Positions 1-9,745 of a DNA stretch of 62,212 bases are shown here, in pieces. Source of the DNA: Propionibacteriaceae bacterium. GTDB lineage: Bacteria > Actinomycetota > Actinomycetes > Propionibacteriales > Propionibacteriaceae. Both the position numbers and the translations under genes were made by a program. Position 1 is the first letter of the stretch; every line of letters begins with the position of its first letter. The notes under the pieces are model-generated. The model ran no database searches. It was not told the origin of the DNA and saw nothing but the letters and a program-made list of their open reading frames with translations. The stretch is taken from assembly GCA_031285505.1 (NCBI GenBank), contig JAITVZ010000022.1:1-62212 (forward strand), read 5' to 3'.

Positions 1-762
1 GATGATGGGTCGTTCGTGGTTGATACTCCTGAGGGCATGCCTTCTGGTGATATCACTGTTGTGGCTACTGATCCGGCTGGTAATGATTCGGATCCGGGTA
101 AGGCTCGTTTGGATACGGATGCGCCGAAGGCTCCGGTGGTGAATGATTCGAATGGTTCGCAACTGGATGGTAAGGGTGAGCCGGGTGACACGATCACGGT
201 TAAGGATCCGGATGGTAATCCGGTTCCGGGTTGTGATGATGTGTTGGTTGGTGCGACTGGTGATTGGTCTTGCACTCCGGATTCTCCGTTGCAGCCTGGT
301 GACCAGGTGAGTGTGGTTGAGACTGATCCGGCTGGTAATGAGTCTGAGCCGACCGAGGTGACGATTGGTGCTTTGAGTATTTCGGTGAAGTATCCGCAGC
401 GTCGTCTTGGTGAGACTCAGGAGGTTACTGGTAGTAATTTCAACCCGGGTGAGAAGGTGTGTTTGGCTGTGTTCTCGCAGGTGTTGCAGGCGGGTTGTGG
501 CACGGCTGATCAGTCTGGCCAGGTTGTGATTTCGTTTGAGGTGCCGGGCTCGTTTGAGGCGGGTACTCATACGGTTGAGTTGACTGGTGAGCAGTCGGGG
601 AAGATTTCGACCTCGTTTGTGGTGACGGCTGCGCCGGCGGTTCAGACTGGTGGTGTGGTTGACCAGCAGGTGTTGAATCTGCGTGGGTTGGCTGTTGGGG
701 CGATTGTGGCTGGCGCTGGTGTGCTGGTTGTTAGCAAGCGCCGCCGGGCCCACCGTGGGTAA
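1..762 (+). CDS. Ig-like repeat surface protein, C-terminal part (5' end outside window)
   Basis: The frame is open from base 1, so the gene starts upstream. The visible part has bacterial Ig-like modules with the recurring phrase 'VVATDPAGN/VVETDPAGN' (about residues 20 and 105), then a different beta-rich module and a tail that looks like a cell-wall sorting signal. The tail has a TG dipeptide in 'PAVQTGG', a hydrophobic stretch (LAVGAIVAGAGVLVV) and a final KRRRAHRG. The LPxTG leucine and proline are not obvious, so sortase anchoring is inferred from layout rather than from a perfect motif. Codon use differs clearly from the next genes: many codons end in T (ggt, gat, gct), whereas downstream genes prefer C or G. 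That suggests recent repeat expansion or transfer. Likely role: adhesin or stalk protein on the cell surface; ligand unknown. Confidence 0.8.
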   Translation, partial: DDGSFVVDTPEGMPSGDITVVATDPAGNDSDPGKARLDTDAPKAPVVNDSNGSQLDGKGEPGDTITVKDPDGNPVPGCDDVLVGATGDWSCTPDSPLQPGDQVSVVETDPAGNESEPTEVTIGALSISVKYPQRRLGETQEVTGSNFNPGEKVCLAVFSQVLQAGCGTADQSGQVVISFEVPGSFEAGTHTVELTGEQSGKISTSFVVTAAPAVQTGGVVDQQVLNLRGLAVGAIVAGAGVLVVSKRRRAHRG

Positions 763-790
763 CCCACACAACTGACCCGAACAATTGAGC

Positions 791-822
791 GGGGGGAGCC
801 ACCTTGTAAGGTGACTCCCCCC
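791..822 (+). terminator. Strong hairpin terminator after the surface protein
   Basis: The arms GGGGGGAGCCACCTT and AAGGTGACTCCCCCC pair over 15 positions with a single mismatch around a two-base turn. It lies 28 bases after the stop codon. No long T tract follows, which is common in high-GC actinobacteria. It separates the surface protein from the long operon that starts at 1047. Confidence 0.8.
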
Positions 823-922
823 GCTGCTTTACTCGCACACAACCACAGGCAAGACAAAACAGCCGCAGGGTAGAAGTTTGGATCAGCGGCGGGGTGGTTT
901 GGCCAGCAGCGGCAGCTGGATT

Positions 923-973
923 GGGGAGTTCTCCCCATCGTTGCTATTACCCCAAATGGCTAGGCTATAAACT
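923..973 (+). promoter_or_regulatory. Candidate promoter and palindrome ahead of the secretion operon
   Basis: A 6-bp inverted repeat GGGGAG-TT-CTCCCC sits at 923-936. About 30 bases later is an AT-rich box, CTATAAACT (TATAAA at 966-971, TAAACT at 968-973), the best -10 candidate between the terminator and the giant gene. TTGCTA at 941-946 could be a -35 but the spacing (19-21) is long. The palindrome just upstream could be an operator. This would be the only promoter visible for the following 21 kb. Confidence 0.4.
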
Positions 974-1046
974 AATAGTGTTCCCAACAAACTAGATGGC
1001 ATTATGCTTGGTTGTTTGGCGGTGATTGTGGGCGAGGGGGATGGGC

Positions 1047-4000
1047 ATGCGGAGACCGCATTGGCAACAGGGGCTGTCTGTTGGCGTTGGTGTGGCTTTG
1101 GCCGCTGGCTTGGTGGTCGGCGCGGTCATCCATCCCGGGATGACCATCCAACAGGTCGACCTCAACGATTCCGGTGTCTGGGTGAGCAACCTGGCCCGCC
1201 ATGTCATCGGTCGGATCAACCATCAAGCCGGTCAGATCGATGGCGTCGCTTACCCCAGCGCCAGCAACTTCGATCTGCTCCAAGATCAGGAGTCAATCCT
1301 GGTCACCGCTGATGGCGGCTCAGCCGCTGAGCTGGTCGATCCGTCCCTGTTGACCATCGATCCGGCGGTGACAATCGGCGCTGGCGCTCAATTGTTGGCC
1401 AGCGATGATCGGGCTGTCATCTTGGCGCCCAACGGCGCCAGCTCCTCATTGTGGTTGCTGGCTCCGGCAGCGGTGGCAGCCTTCGCGCCTGACGCCCAGG
1501 CGACACCGCCCTTGATCAATGACCTGCCGGCCAATGCCGAGGTGGCCTTGGGCGCAGACGACACTGTCTACCTGCTGAACCCGGCCGATGCCTCTTTGAC
1601 CACCATCCCAGCCAGCCAACCATTGGCAGCCAGCGTCAGCAATGAGCAGTCGGCCAGCTTCGCCAGCGATCAACTCGACGATGTTGATCCGGATGGCGCC
1701 TACTCGATGACCGTGGTCGGCGACACTCCGGTGATCTTCAGCGCTGATTCCGGCATGCTCTGGCTGGGCTCGGATCGGAGCATCCCGGCCGAGGCCAGCG
1801 CCGACCAATGGGCGTCATTGACTCTGCAACAACCGTCGGCGCAGGCTTTCAACGGCGCGGTCATCTACACCACCAGCAGCGACGCTGTCGCCCAGCCACT
1901 CGATGGCAGCAGCCCAATCATCCACCAGATCGCCGCCGACCCGGACGATTCCGTGGCTCGCCCGACCGCCTCGGCAGTGGTCGGCGGGTGCGCTTACTCG
2001 GTGTGGGCGGGCACTGGCGATTTCTGGCGCGATTGCGCCGGTGATGACGCTGACTCGACCGGGCCGGTGACCAGCCGTGACGGTCAGGCCAACGGGGAGT
2101 TGCGCCTGCGGGTCAACCGCGATTTGGTGGTGCTCAACCAGATCGATGATGGCGCCGTTTGGCTGGTCTCCGATGAGATCATTCAGGTCGACAATTGGGA
2201 TGACGCCATGGCCAGCCAGGAGGGTGATTCCCAAGACGACTCTGACGAGCAGACCACCGAAAACACGCCACCGGATCGCTCGGCCGACAACCAGCCGCCG
2301 ACAGCCGTCGACGATGCTTACGGCCTGCGCCTCGGAGCGACCGCCTTGTTGCCGGTGGTCGAGAACGATCTTGACCCGGATGGTGACCTGCTGACGGTCG
2401 CGCCGATCAGCGGCCTGCCCGATGGTGTCAGCGCCTCCTTGGTTTATGCCGGGTCGATCATCCAATTGCAGATCGACCCGACCTTCGCCGCCCAAAGCCT
2501 GGCTTTCGATTACACCATCGACGACGGCCGGGGTGGCACCGATTCAGCCCGGGTGACGATCGATGTTCAGCCAACCGATCAGACCCTGGCCAATCGAGCG
2601 CCGCAACCGATCAGCGGTCGGACAGCCAACGCCCACCAGGTGGCTGCCGGCGAGTCGATCTCCTTCAATCTACTGACCGATTGGCGCGATCCGGATGGCG
2701 ATCCGATCTTCCTGTTCAAGGCCGGTGACCCCGCTGCCGTGGCCGCTGGCGATTATCGGATCAGTCTGCTGCCGGATGGCAGCTTGACCTATTCCGATTC
2801 CGGCAAGACCATTGGGCCCAAATCGATTCCGGTGACCATCTCCGATGGCCTGGCCTACACTGAGGGCACGGTCGACATCACAGTCCTGGCTGGTGGATCC
2901 CATCCGCCGCTGGCGGTCAGTGATCTGCTGACCGGGCCGATCAATCAAGACCTGCTGATCGAGCCCTTGGCCAACGACTCCGACACTGATGGCGACTCCT
3001 TGCGTCTGGCCGGTGTCAGCCAGACCAGTGGCCCCAGTTGCCAAACAGTCGTCGCCTCGGCGGAGGATGGCACGGTCACCCTCAACTGCTCGCAGGCCGG
3101 CACCGTCTATCTGCTTTACACCATCTCGGACGGCCCGAATTCGGCGGATGGCCTGATCCGGGTCGAGATCATCGACCCCGATGACCAGTTGGCGCCGCCG
3201 CTGGTGGTGCCCGATCAGGCTTTTCTGCTGACCGGTCAGGATGTGGTGGTGCCGGTGTTGGACAACGACGTCAACCCGCTGGGCTACCCCTTGGTGGTCA
3301 CCGGTGTGACGACTGATTCGCCGGCGGTGTCAGTGTCGGTGATCAACCATGTCTCGGTCAAAATCACCTATGCCCAGTCCTTCGCCGCGCCAATCACCGT
3401 CCACTACACCGCCTCCAATGGACCCTTGGCGGCCAGCAGCATCATCACGGTCATCCCGGTGCTGGTGCCAGAGTCCCCGGAGCCACCAGATGGCGTCGAT
3501 GACACAGTGACGGTCCGAGCCGGTGACATCGCCACGGTGGCGGTGCTGGCCAACGACACCCAGGCCAATGGTCTGCCCCTGCGCCTCTTGCCCGAGTTGG
3601 CTGGCGATCAGCCTGATCAAGACAGTCAAGCCCTGGTCTTCGTCGCTGGCAACAAGATTCGCGTTCATGCCCGGGCGGCCGGCAACTACGCTGTGCTCTA
3701 CCAAGTGGCCAACGCCTCCGGCACGGCCTCGCCTGACACCGCTCAATTGACCATCCACGTTGTTCCGGCCGACGGCTCGAATCGGGCGCCGCTGCCCGGT
3801 CTGGTCGAAGCCCGAGCCCTGGCGGGCAGCCCGGTCGAGATCACAGTGCCAGTCGACGGCATCGACCCGGACGGCGACTTCGTCGAATTGATCGGCTTGG
3901 CGTCGACGCCGCAAGCTGGGGTGGTCACCGCCATCAAGGGCAATGTCATCAGCTATGACCCGGGTGAGACCACACTTGGCTCAGCCCAGTTCAATTACCG

Positions 4001-7000
4001 GGTCCGCGACCGGCTGGGGGCCATCGGCGAGGGAACGATCCGCGTCGGCATCGCCCCAGCCAACAGCGACAACCACCCACCGTTGGCGGTCAGCGATCAG
4101 GTCGAGGTCCGGCCTGGAGTGAGTTTCGCGGCGACGGTGCTCGACAACGACTCCGACCCGGAAGGCGACCCGATCAACTTGATCGGCCTGGGTGAAGCCG
4201 ATTTCCCGGCGGAGATCGACAATCAGCAAGTGGCGCTGACAGCGCCGACCGATCCGGGCGATTATGTGCTGACTTACACCATCGACGACGGGGCCGCCCA
4301 AGCCACCGGTATCCTGGCGATCAAGGTCGCCCCCGAGGTCGAGCTGATCAAACCGGCGCCCCAAGATGACGTCGTCACCGCTGCCGAGGTGTTAGCCGCC
4401 GACACCGTCACCGTCGATGTCTTGGCCAATGACGTCGACCCTGACGGCGACCTTGATGAAGCCGAGTTGACGGTCGATTTGCTTGAAGCTCAGGTCGGCG
4501 TCGACGGGGTGACGTTACCGGTGACTGATGAGCTTCAGATCATCGATTACTACCTGACTGACAGCGATGGGCTGGTCGGCCACGCCTTCATCACCATTCC
4601 GGGCCGCGCCAGCATCCCGCCCCAGCTCAACGCCGCCGCCTTGGACACCCTGGCTTTGACAGTCAAGGCCGGCGAGTCGGTCGGGGTCGATTTGGCCGAT
4701 TATGTTCTGGTGCGCCCCGATCATCAGCCGCTGTTGACCACCGCTGAATCGCTGAGCGCCTGGCATGGCACGGTCAGTGCTGACTCTGGCTCACGACTGA
4801 CCTTCACTGCGCCGGTCGATTATGCCGGCCCGGCTGGCATCAGCCTGGAAGTGACCGATGGCGCTTCGGTCGACGATCCCGATGGTTTGACGGCTTTCCT
4901 GACCATCCCAGTGACTGTCACCGCCGCTGATGGATCGGACTCGATGCCGCCGACCCTGAGCGATTCGACACTCAATGTCGAGGTCGGCGAGTCGGCTGAT
5001 CTGGCCCTGGATCGCCTGGCCAAGAATCAAGAGCCAGATGAGGCGCTGAGCTTCGCCCTGGTCACCAAGCCGGCTCAATCAGGGCTGAACGCCGCCGTGT
5101 CGGGCTCGACCTTGACAGTGTCCTCCGCCAACGACCTGCCCAAGGGCTCGGTCGATCAGCTGGTCGTCTCAGTCAGCGATGGCGCCAACACGCCGGTGGA
5201 GGCGACGATCACGGTGACGGTGGTGGCCTCGACCAGGCCCTTGCCTGACGCCGTCGATGATCAGGTGGCCGAGGCCGTCCAAGGCCAAGCCGTCTGCCTT
5301 GACGTCACCGCCAACGACTTCAACCCCTATCCCGAAGAGGCACTGACCATCGTCTCAGCGCAGGTCAGCGGTGGTCAGGGCACGGTCGACATCGGCTGCG
5401 CTGGCTCCGATCAGTCAGTCAACATCACCCCCGCCGGTGACTTCTCCGGGCAGTTGTTGATCCGCTATGCCATCCTCGACGCCACCCATGACGTCGACCG
5501 CCAAGCGGAGGGTTTGGTGACACTGACGGTCAAGGGCCGCCCAGCCGCGCCCAGCGGCCTGCAACTGCATGAGGTCGGCGACCGTTCGGTGTCGCTGAGC
5601 TGGGACCCGCCGAACGACCACGGTGCGACGATCACCGCTTACACAGTCATTGATTCGGCTGGCGGCCGCCATGATTGCGGCACCGCCACCATCTGCACGG
5701 TTGATGGCCTGAGCAATGGCGTCAGCTACACCTTCACCGTGGTCGCCAGTAATCAGGTCGGCGATTCCGATCCATCAGCGCCATCAGCCGAGGCGGTGCC
5801 CGACGCCATCCCGTCGATGATGACTGCTCCAGGTGTCAAATTCGCCGACAAAGCGCTTGACATCAGCTGGGTCGCCCCGGAGAACCACGGCACGCCGATC
5901 GATCATTATCAATTGGTCATCACCGGCCAGGTCGCCTCCGGCAAGACGATGATCGAGGTGGCCGCCCCGGCGACATCGACCACCTGGACCGGCTTGACCA
6001 ACGGCGAGCCCTATCAGGTGCAGATTCGGGCTTGCAACCAGGCGGTCGGCGCTTGCCAGGATCCGAGCCAGTATTCACCACTGTCGGTCGAGCAGACCCC
6101 GGCCGGCCAACCGGCCACCCCATCGACCCCCGAGGTTCATCGTCTTGACCCGGTGGGCAATCAGTCGCAAGCTTCGGTCTGCTGGCCAGTGGCCGATGGC
6201 AACGGCGACCCTGTCAGCTCCTACACCCTGCGCGGCGGGCCCGATGGCGACCGGACGATCACTGATGCGCCCCAGAACGGCCAAGTTTGCGCGGTGGTCT
6301 CCTCGGGGAAGACGGGCAGTCAGTCGCAATTCAGCGTCATCGCCCACAACAAGACAACCACGCCTTCCGACCCCTCCGGCCAATCGCAACCCTTCCGTTT
6401 CGCCCTGCCGCCGGGCCAGGTGACCCCCAGCGCCAGCGATGGCGATGGCGTCTGCCATGTCAGTTGGCCGACGCCGAACCTCAATGGCGGCGATCAGGTC
6501 ACCTATTATTACCAAGTCCAAGGCAATTCTGGGGCGACCGGTTCGGTCAACGGCAATCAAGCCGATGTGGCGGTGTTCAACTCCAACGATCCGGTGACCA
6601 TCGAAGTCTGGGCGCAGACCAAGGCCGCCAGTGGCAATCAGGGGTTGACCACCATCGGCAATGGTCCGCGGGGCAGCACCACCTGTCGGCCCTTTGGCGA
6701 TCCCAACCCACCAAGCGCCAAGTATGGCTTGGCCAGCGGCGAGGCCAACAGTGCGGCGGTCATTTTCTTCTATGACTGGCCGGCCACCAACGGCCGGCCG
6801 ATTGACCGGGTCGAATGCAATGTCAACGGCGAGGGTTGGCAGAATCCCTGCCCGGCCACTGGCTTCCAGGTTGACCGGGGCTGGGGCGCTACAATCTCGG
6901 TCGAATATAAGGCTTTCGATTCTGATGGTCGGCCCAGCGCGTCGGTCTTTGTCAGTGGCAGGCCTCACGATGAGCCGAAGCCTTGGATCAGCATCTCCAA

Positions 7001-7325
7001 CCGGGACGCCAGCAGCTTCAACATGAGTTGGGGCAACATGGCCGAGGGTACCTTCAAGGTGATCATGTGCCGCACGCCAGCTGATGGCAACAACATCAAC
7101 GGCTGCGCTGATTTCGGTGGCCGCTGGTTCGACAATCAGTGGGGCAGCGATAACGGCGCTCTGACCAATTGCAATGGTGGCGGGACTGGTAATCCCAACG
7201 GCACCTGCTGGGTGCCACGACAAGGATCGGGCATCGTCACTTCGATGAGCGCAATGGGCAACTATCAGCAACTCTTCGTGGTGATCAATGGCGTCAAGTC
7301 CAATGTCATCGATTGGCCGTATTAG
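1047..7325 (+). CDS. Giant membrane-anchored Ig/cadherin-like and fibronectin type III protein
   Basis: I chose ATG 1047 because GAGGGG lies about seven bases upstream; TTG 1026 and ATG 1041 are in-frame alternatives. Residues 10-30 form a hydrophobic signal anchor and there is no C-terminal membrane segment, so the bulk should be extracellular. Residues about 40-410 look like a beta-propeller-type region. Then come tandem Ig/cadherin-like modules with a repeating motif (ENDLDPDGD, ANDSDTDGD, DNDSDPEGD, ANDVDPDGD) at roughly 437, 641, 738, 834, 936, 1032 and 1127, a period of about 96 residues. From about 1500 there are FN3 modules ('PSGLQLHEVGDRSVSLSWDPP'-type, shortened here to SVSLSWDPP) and a Cys-rich end. 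It matches the FN3 member of the bifidobacterial PFNA cluster in order and partners. Function is unproven; it may be a surface sensor or structural part of the secretion machine. Confidence 0.85.
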   Translation: MRRPHWQQGLSVGVGVALAAGLVVGAVIHPGMTIQQVDLNDSGVWVSNLARHVIGRINHQAGQIDGVAYPSASNFDLLQDQESILVTADGGSAAELVDPSLLTIDPAVTIGAGAQLLASDDRAVILAPNGASSSLWLLAPAAVAAFAPDAQATPPLINDLPANAEVALGADDTVYLLNPADASLTTIPASQPLAASVSNEQSASFASDQLDDVDPDGAYSMTVVGDTPVIFSADSGMLWLGSDRSIPAEASADQWASLTLQQPSAQAFNGAVIYTTSSDAVAQPLDGSSPIIHQIAADPDDSVARPTASAVVGGCAYSVWAGTGDFWRDCAGDDADSTGPVTSRDGQANGELRLRVNRDLVVLNQIDDGAVWLVSDEIIQVDNWDDAMASQEGDSQDDSDEQTTENTPPDRSADNQPPTAVDDAYGLRLGATALLPVVENDLDPDGDLLTVAPISGLPDGVSASLVYAGSIIQLQIDPTFAAQSLAFDYTIDDGRGGTDSARVTIDVQPTDQTLANRAPQPISGRTANAHQVAAGESISFNLLTDWRDPDGDPIFLFKAGDPAAVAAGDYRISLLPDGSLTYSDSGKTIGPKSIPVTISDGLAYTEGTVDITVLAGGSHPPLAVSDLLTGPINQDLLIEPLANDSDTDGDSLRLAGVSQTSGPSCQTVVASAEDGTVTLNCSQAGTVYLLYTISDGPNSADGLIRVEIIDPDDQLAPPLVVPDQAFLLTGQDVVVPVLDNDVNPLGYPLVVTGVTTDSPAVSVSVINHVSVKITYAQSFAAPITVHYTASNGPLAASSIITVIPVLVPESPEPPDGVDDTVTVRAGDIATVAVLANDTQANGLPLRLLPELAGDQPDQDSQALVFVAGNKIRVHARAAGNYAVLYQVANASGTASPDTAQLTIHVVPADGSNRAPLPGLVEARALAGSPVEITVPVDGIDPDGDFVELIGLASTPQAGVVTAIKGNVISYDPGETTLGSAQFNYRVRDRLGAIGEGTIRVGIAPANSDNHPPLAVSDQVEVRPGVSFAATVLDNDSDPEGDPINLIGLGEADFPAEIDNQQVALTAPTDPGDYVLTYTIDDGAAQATGILAIKVAPEVELIKPAPQDDVVTAAEVLAADTVTVDVLANDVDPDGDLDEAELTVDLLEAQVGVDGVTLPVTDELQIIDYYLTDSDGLVGHAFITIPGRASIPPQLNAAALDTLALTVKAGESVGVDLADYVLVRPDHQPLLTTAESLSAWHGTVSADSGSRLTFTAPVDYAGPAGISLEVTDGASVDDPDGLTAFLTIPVTVTAADGSDSMPPTLSDSTLNVEVGESADLALDRLAKNQEPDEALSFALVTKPAQSGLNAAVSGSTLTVSSANDLPKGSVDQLVVSVSDGANTPVEATITVTVVASTRPLPDAVDDQVAEAVQGQAVCLDVTANDFNPYPEEALTIVSAQVSGGQGTVDIGCAGSDQSVNITPAGDFSGQLLIRYAILDATHDVDRQAEGLVTLTVKGRPAAPSGLQLHEVGDRSVSLSWDPPNDHGATITAYTVIDSAGGRHDCGTATICTVDGLSNGVSYTFTVVASNQVGDSDPSAPSAEAVPDAIPSMMTAPGVKFADKALDISWVAPENHGTPIDHYQLVITGQVASGKTMIEVAAPATSTTWTGLTNGEPYQVQIRACNQAVGACQDPSQYSPLSVEQTPAGQPATPSTPEVHRLDPVGNQSQASVCWPVADGNGDPVSSYTLRGGPDGDRTITDAPQNGQVCAVVSSGKTGSQSQFSVIAHNKTTTPSDPSGQSQPFRFALPPGQVTPSASDGDGVCHVSWPTPNLNGGDQVTYYYQVQGNSGATGSVNGNQADVAVFNSNDPVTIEVWAQTKAASGNQGLTTIGNGPRGSTTCRPFGDPNPPSAKYGLASGEANSAAVIFFYDWPATNGRPIDRVECNVNGEGWQNPCPATGFQVDRGWGATISVEYKAFDSDGRPSASVFVSGRPHDEPKPWISISNRDASSFNMSWGNMAEGTFKVIMCRTPADGNNINGCADFGGRWFDNQWGSDNGALTNCNGGGTGNPNGTCWVPRQGSGIVTSMSAMGNYQQLFVVINGVKSNVIDWPY

Positions 7326-7462
7326 TGGTATCAGTGAACCGGTCAGACCCGCATGGCGTTCGCGCCAACTCGATCAGCCAGAGGGCTGGCCAGAGCCGGG
7401 GACTGGGTAGAGCGGGCACCCGGGGCTCAAACAGGGAATAGACAAGTGAAGGGGTAAAACAA

Positions 7463-8428
7463 ATGCCAATGTCTCATGACAATGCGGTCTGGTTCGAGGG
7501 GGCCTTCGGCCAGATCGTCAACGCCGTCGGCCAGGCGGTGCTCGGCAAGACCCAGGTGATCCGGCTGACCGTGGCGGCGCTGCTGGCTGAGGGGCACATC
7601 CTGCTGGAGGACGCCCCTGGCACCGGCAAGACGATGCTGGCCCGGTCGCTGGCGGCGGCGGTCGACGGCAAGCATGCCCGCATCCAGTTCACGCCGGACC
7701 TGTTACCGACCGATGTCACCGGTGTCGAGGTGATCAACCAGCAGACCAACGAATATGAGTTCCACCCCGGTCCGGTCTTCGCCTCAATCGTCTTGGCCGA
7801 TGAGATCAACCGGGCCTCGCCCAAGACCCAGTCGGCCCTGCTGGAGGTGATGGAGGAGGGCACGGTCACCGTCGGGGTCAACACCCGCCGGGTCGGGCGG
7901 CCCTTCATGGTCATCGCCACCCAGAATCCGATCGATCAGGCCGGCACCTACCGCTTGCCGGAGGCTCAGCTCGACCGATTCTTGATGAAGACCTCGATCG
8001 GCTATCCCGACCTCGACTCAACCGTCGAGATCTTCTCCGGGGCGGCCACCAAGAATCGCTCGGCCCAGGTCAGCCCGGTGATCGACACCGCCCACGTCGC
8101 CCAGATGGCCGACCTGGCCACCACCGTCTTCGTCGCCGATCCGATCCTGCGCTACATCGCCACCTTGGCTGAGGCCACCCGCCTGTCGGGCGACACCAAG
8201 ATTGGCGTGTCGATCCGCGGTGGCTTGGCGATGACCAGGGTGGCCAAGGTTTGGGCGGCCGCTCAGGGGCGGGAATACGTCACCGCCGATGATGTCAAGA
8301 CCCTGGCGCCAGTGGTCTGGACCCACCGGCTGGTCATCGACCCAGAGGCCGAGTTCGCCGGGGCCAGTGCCGAGAAAGTGATCGCCCAGGCGCTGAGCGA
8401 CATCGCGGTGCCGATGGACCGGGCATGA
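7463..8428 (+). CDS. MoxR-family AAA+ ATPase
   Basis: A 321-residue protein of normal MoxR length. Walker A is EDAPGTGKT (about residues 49-57), Walker B VLADEINRA (about 110-118), and sensor 1 is in VIATQNPIDQ. MoxR ATPases act as chaperones that help assemble or activate protein complexes, usually with a DUF58 partner and a transglutaminase-like protein, which are exactly the next two genes. The start is ATG 7463, with TGAAGGGG eight bases upstream. The stop overlaps the DUF58 start by ATGA, so the two are translationally coupled. It corresponds to 'aaa-atp' of PFNA clusters. The family call is secure; the client is unknown and is likely the giant protein or the secretion ATPase, by inference. 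Confidence 0.93.
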   Translation: MPMSHDNAVWFEGAFGQIVNAVGQAVLGKTQVIRLTVAALLAEGHILLEDAPGTGKTMLARSLAAAVDGKHARIQFTPDLLPTDVTGVEVINQQTNEYEFHPGPVFASIVLADEINRASPKTQSALLEVMEEGTVTVGVNTRRVGRPFMVIATQNPIDQAGTYRLPEAQLDRFLMKTSIGYPDLDSTVEIFSGAATKNRSAQVSPVIDTAHVAQMADLATTVFVADPILRYIATLAEATRLSGDTKIGVSIRGGLAMTRVAKVWAAAQGREYVTADDVKTLAPVVWTHRLVIDPEAEFAGASAEKVIAQALSDIAVPMDRA

Positions 8429-9744
8429 GTGAAACCGTCGCCACCGCCTGGCGACCGGAGCTGGTGGGGGAGCCCGGCACTGTCAGCCCAACCTCGACCG
8501 ATCAACCGACGCCGGCTGACCTGCGCCGATGGTTACCTGCCCACACTGCCCGACTGACCAATCGCCTGGCCCCCCTATGGGCCAAGGCCAAGCCAGGCTT
8601 AGCGATCGTTAGGCCGCTGGGCTGGGGAGCCTTGCTGGTTTGCGTTGTCGCCGCTGGCCTAGCACTGCGCTTCGGTTGGCTGGAGCTGCTGGTGCTGGCG
8701 GTCTTCCTCGGCGTCCTCTTGCTGGCGGCGATCGTCTTCGTGGTGGGCCGATCGACCTATGCCGTCGATGTCCGCTTGGCCCGGCTGCGCCTGCGGATCG
8801 GCGAGATGGCTTTCGGTGGTCTCCAGGTGACCAACAGCGGTGAGCGGGCCTTGTGGCCGGCCACTTTCGTCCTGACCGTCGGCCAGGGTGAGGCATCGTT
8901 CGCGCTGCCGCGCCTGAGCCCAGGCCAACTGGTCGATCAGTCTTTCCGTATCCCGACCAACCGCCGCCAGGTCATCAAAGTCGGCCCAGTCCGGGCCAGC
9001 CGGGGCGATCCCCTGGGCTTGCTGCGTCGCGACGTCTCCTGGGCGGCGGTCCAGGAGTTGTTCGTCCACCCCGACACTGTGGTCTTGGGGTCGGCCGCCA
9101 CCGGTTTCATCCGTGATCTTGAAGGCGTGCCAACCGACACCTTGTCATCGTCGGACATCGCCTTCCACGCCCTGCGCGAATATGTCATGGGCGACGATCT
9201 GCGCCACATCCACTGGAAGACCACCGCCCGGGTCGGCAAATACATGGTCCGCCAATTCGAAGAGACTCGCCGCTCCCACCTGGTGGTCTGCTTGAGCACC
9301 GATCCGGCCGATTATGCCAGCGCCGACGACTTCGAGTTGGCGGTGTCGGTGGCGGCCTCACTGGCCCAGCAGACCCTGGCTGACGAACGGGATCTGACGG
9401 TGCTGGTGCCGGTGCGCCGGCTCAACGTCTTGACCATCGGCCGGCTGCTCGACGATTGCTCACGCTTGGAGTTGGATGAGCGCTCCGGTTCCATCGAGCA
9501 GACCGCCATCGAAGGGGCCAAGGTCGCTCCGGACGCTTCAGCGGCAGTGTTCATCGCCGGTTCGGCGCTGAGTCCCGCCCGGCTGCACCGAGCCGCCGCC
9601 CGGTTCAGCCTTGATGTCTCATCGATCGCCGTCATCGTTGATCAGACCGCCAACCTGTCGCGGCGAATGATTGGCACCACCGCGGTGATCAACCTGGGCT
9701 TGTTGTCCGACCTGCCGCGAGCCCTGCGATCGATTGGAGCTTGA
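8425..9744 (+). CDS. DUF58 domain membrane protein
   Basis: A 439-residue protein with two adjacent membrane helices at about residues 70-112 and the DUF58 signature near residue 249 (LREYVMGDDLRHIHWK, then ARVGKYMVRQFEE). The DPLGLLRR phrase before it is also typical. DUF58 proteins have a von Willebrand-like fold and partner with MoxR ATPases. It starts inside the moxR stop codon (ATGA). The C-terminal third (SDPAD...LLDDCSRLEL) is soluble and less conserved. The next gene begins one base after its stop, so it is mid-operon. Confidence 0.92.
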   Translation: MSETVATAWRPELVGEPGTVSPTSTDQPTPADLRRWLPAHTARLTNRLAPLWAKAKPGLAIVRPLGWGALLVCVVAAGLALRFGWLELLVLAVFLGVLLLAAIVFVVGRSTYAVDVRLARLRLRIGEMAFGGLQVTNSGERALWPATFVLTVGQGEASFALPRLSPGQLVDQSFRIPTNRRQVIKVGPVRASRGDPLGLLRRDVSWAAVQELFVHPDTVVLGSAATGFIRDLEGVPTDTLSSSDIAFHALREYVMGDDLRHIHWKTTARVGKYMVRQFEETRRSHLVVCLSTDPADYASADDFELAVSVAASLAQQTLADERDLTVLVPVRRLNVLTIGRLLDDCSRLELDERSGSIEQTAIEGAKVAPDASAAVFIAGSALSPARLHRAAARFSLDVSSIAVIVDQTANLSRRMIGTTAVINLGLLSDLPRALRSIGA

Positions 9745-9745
9745 C

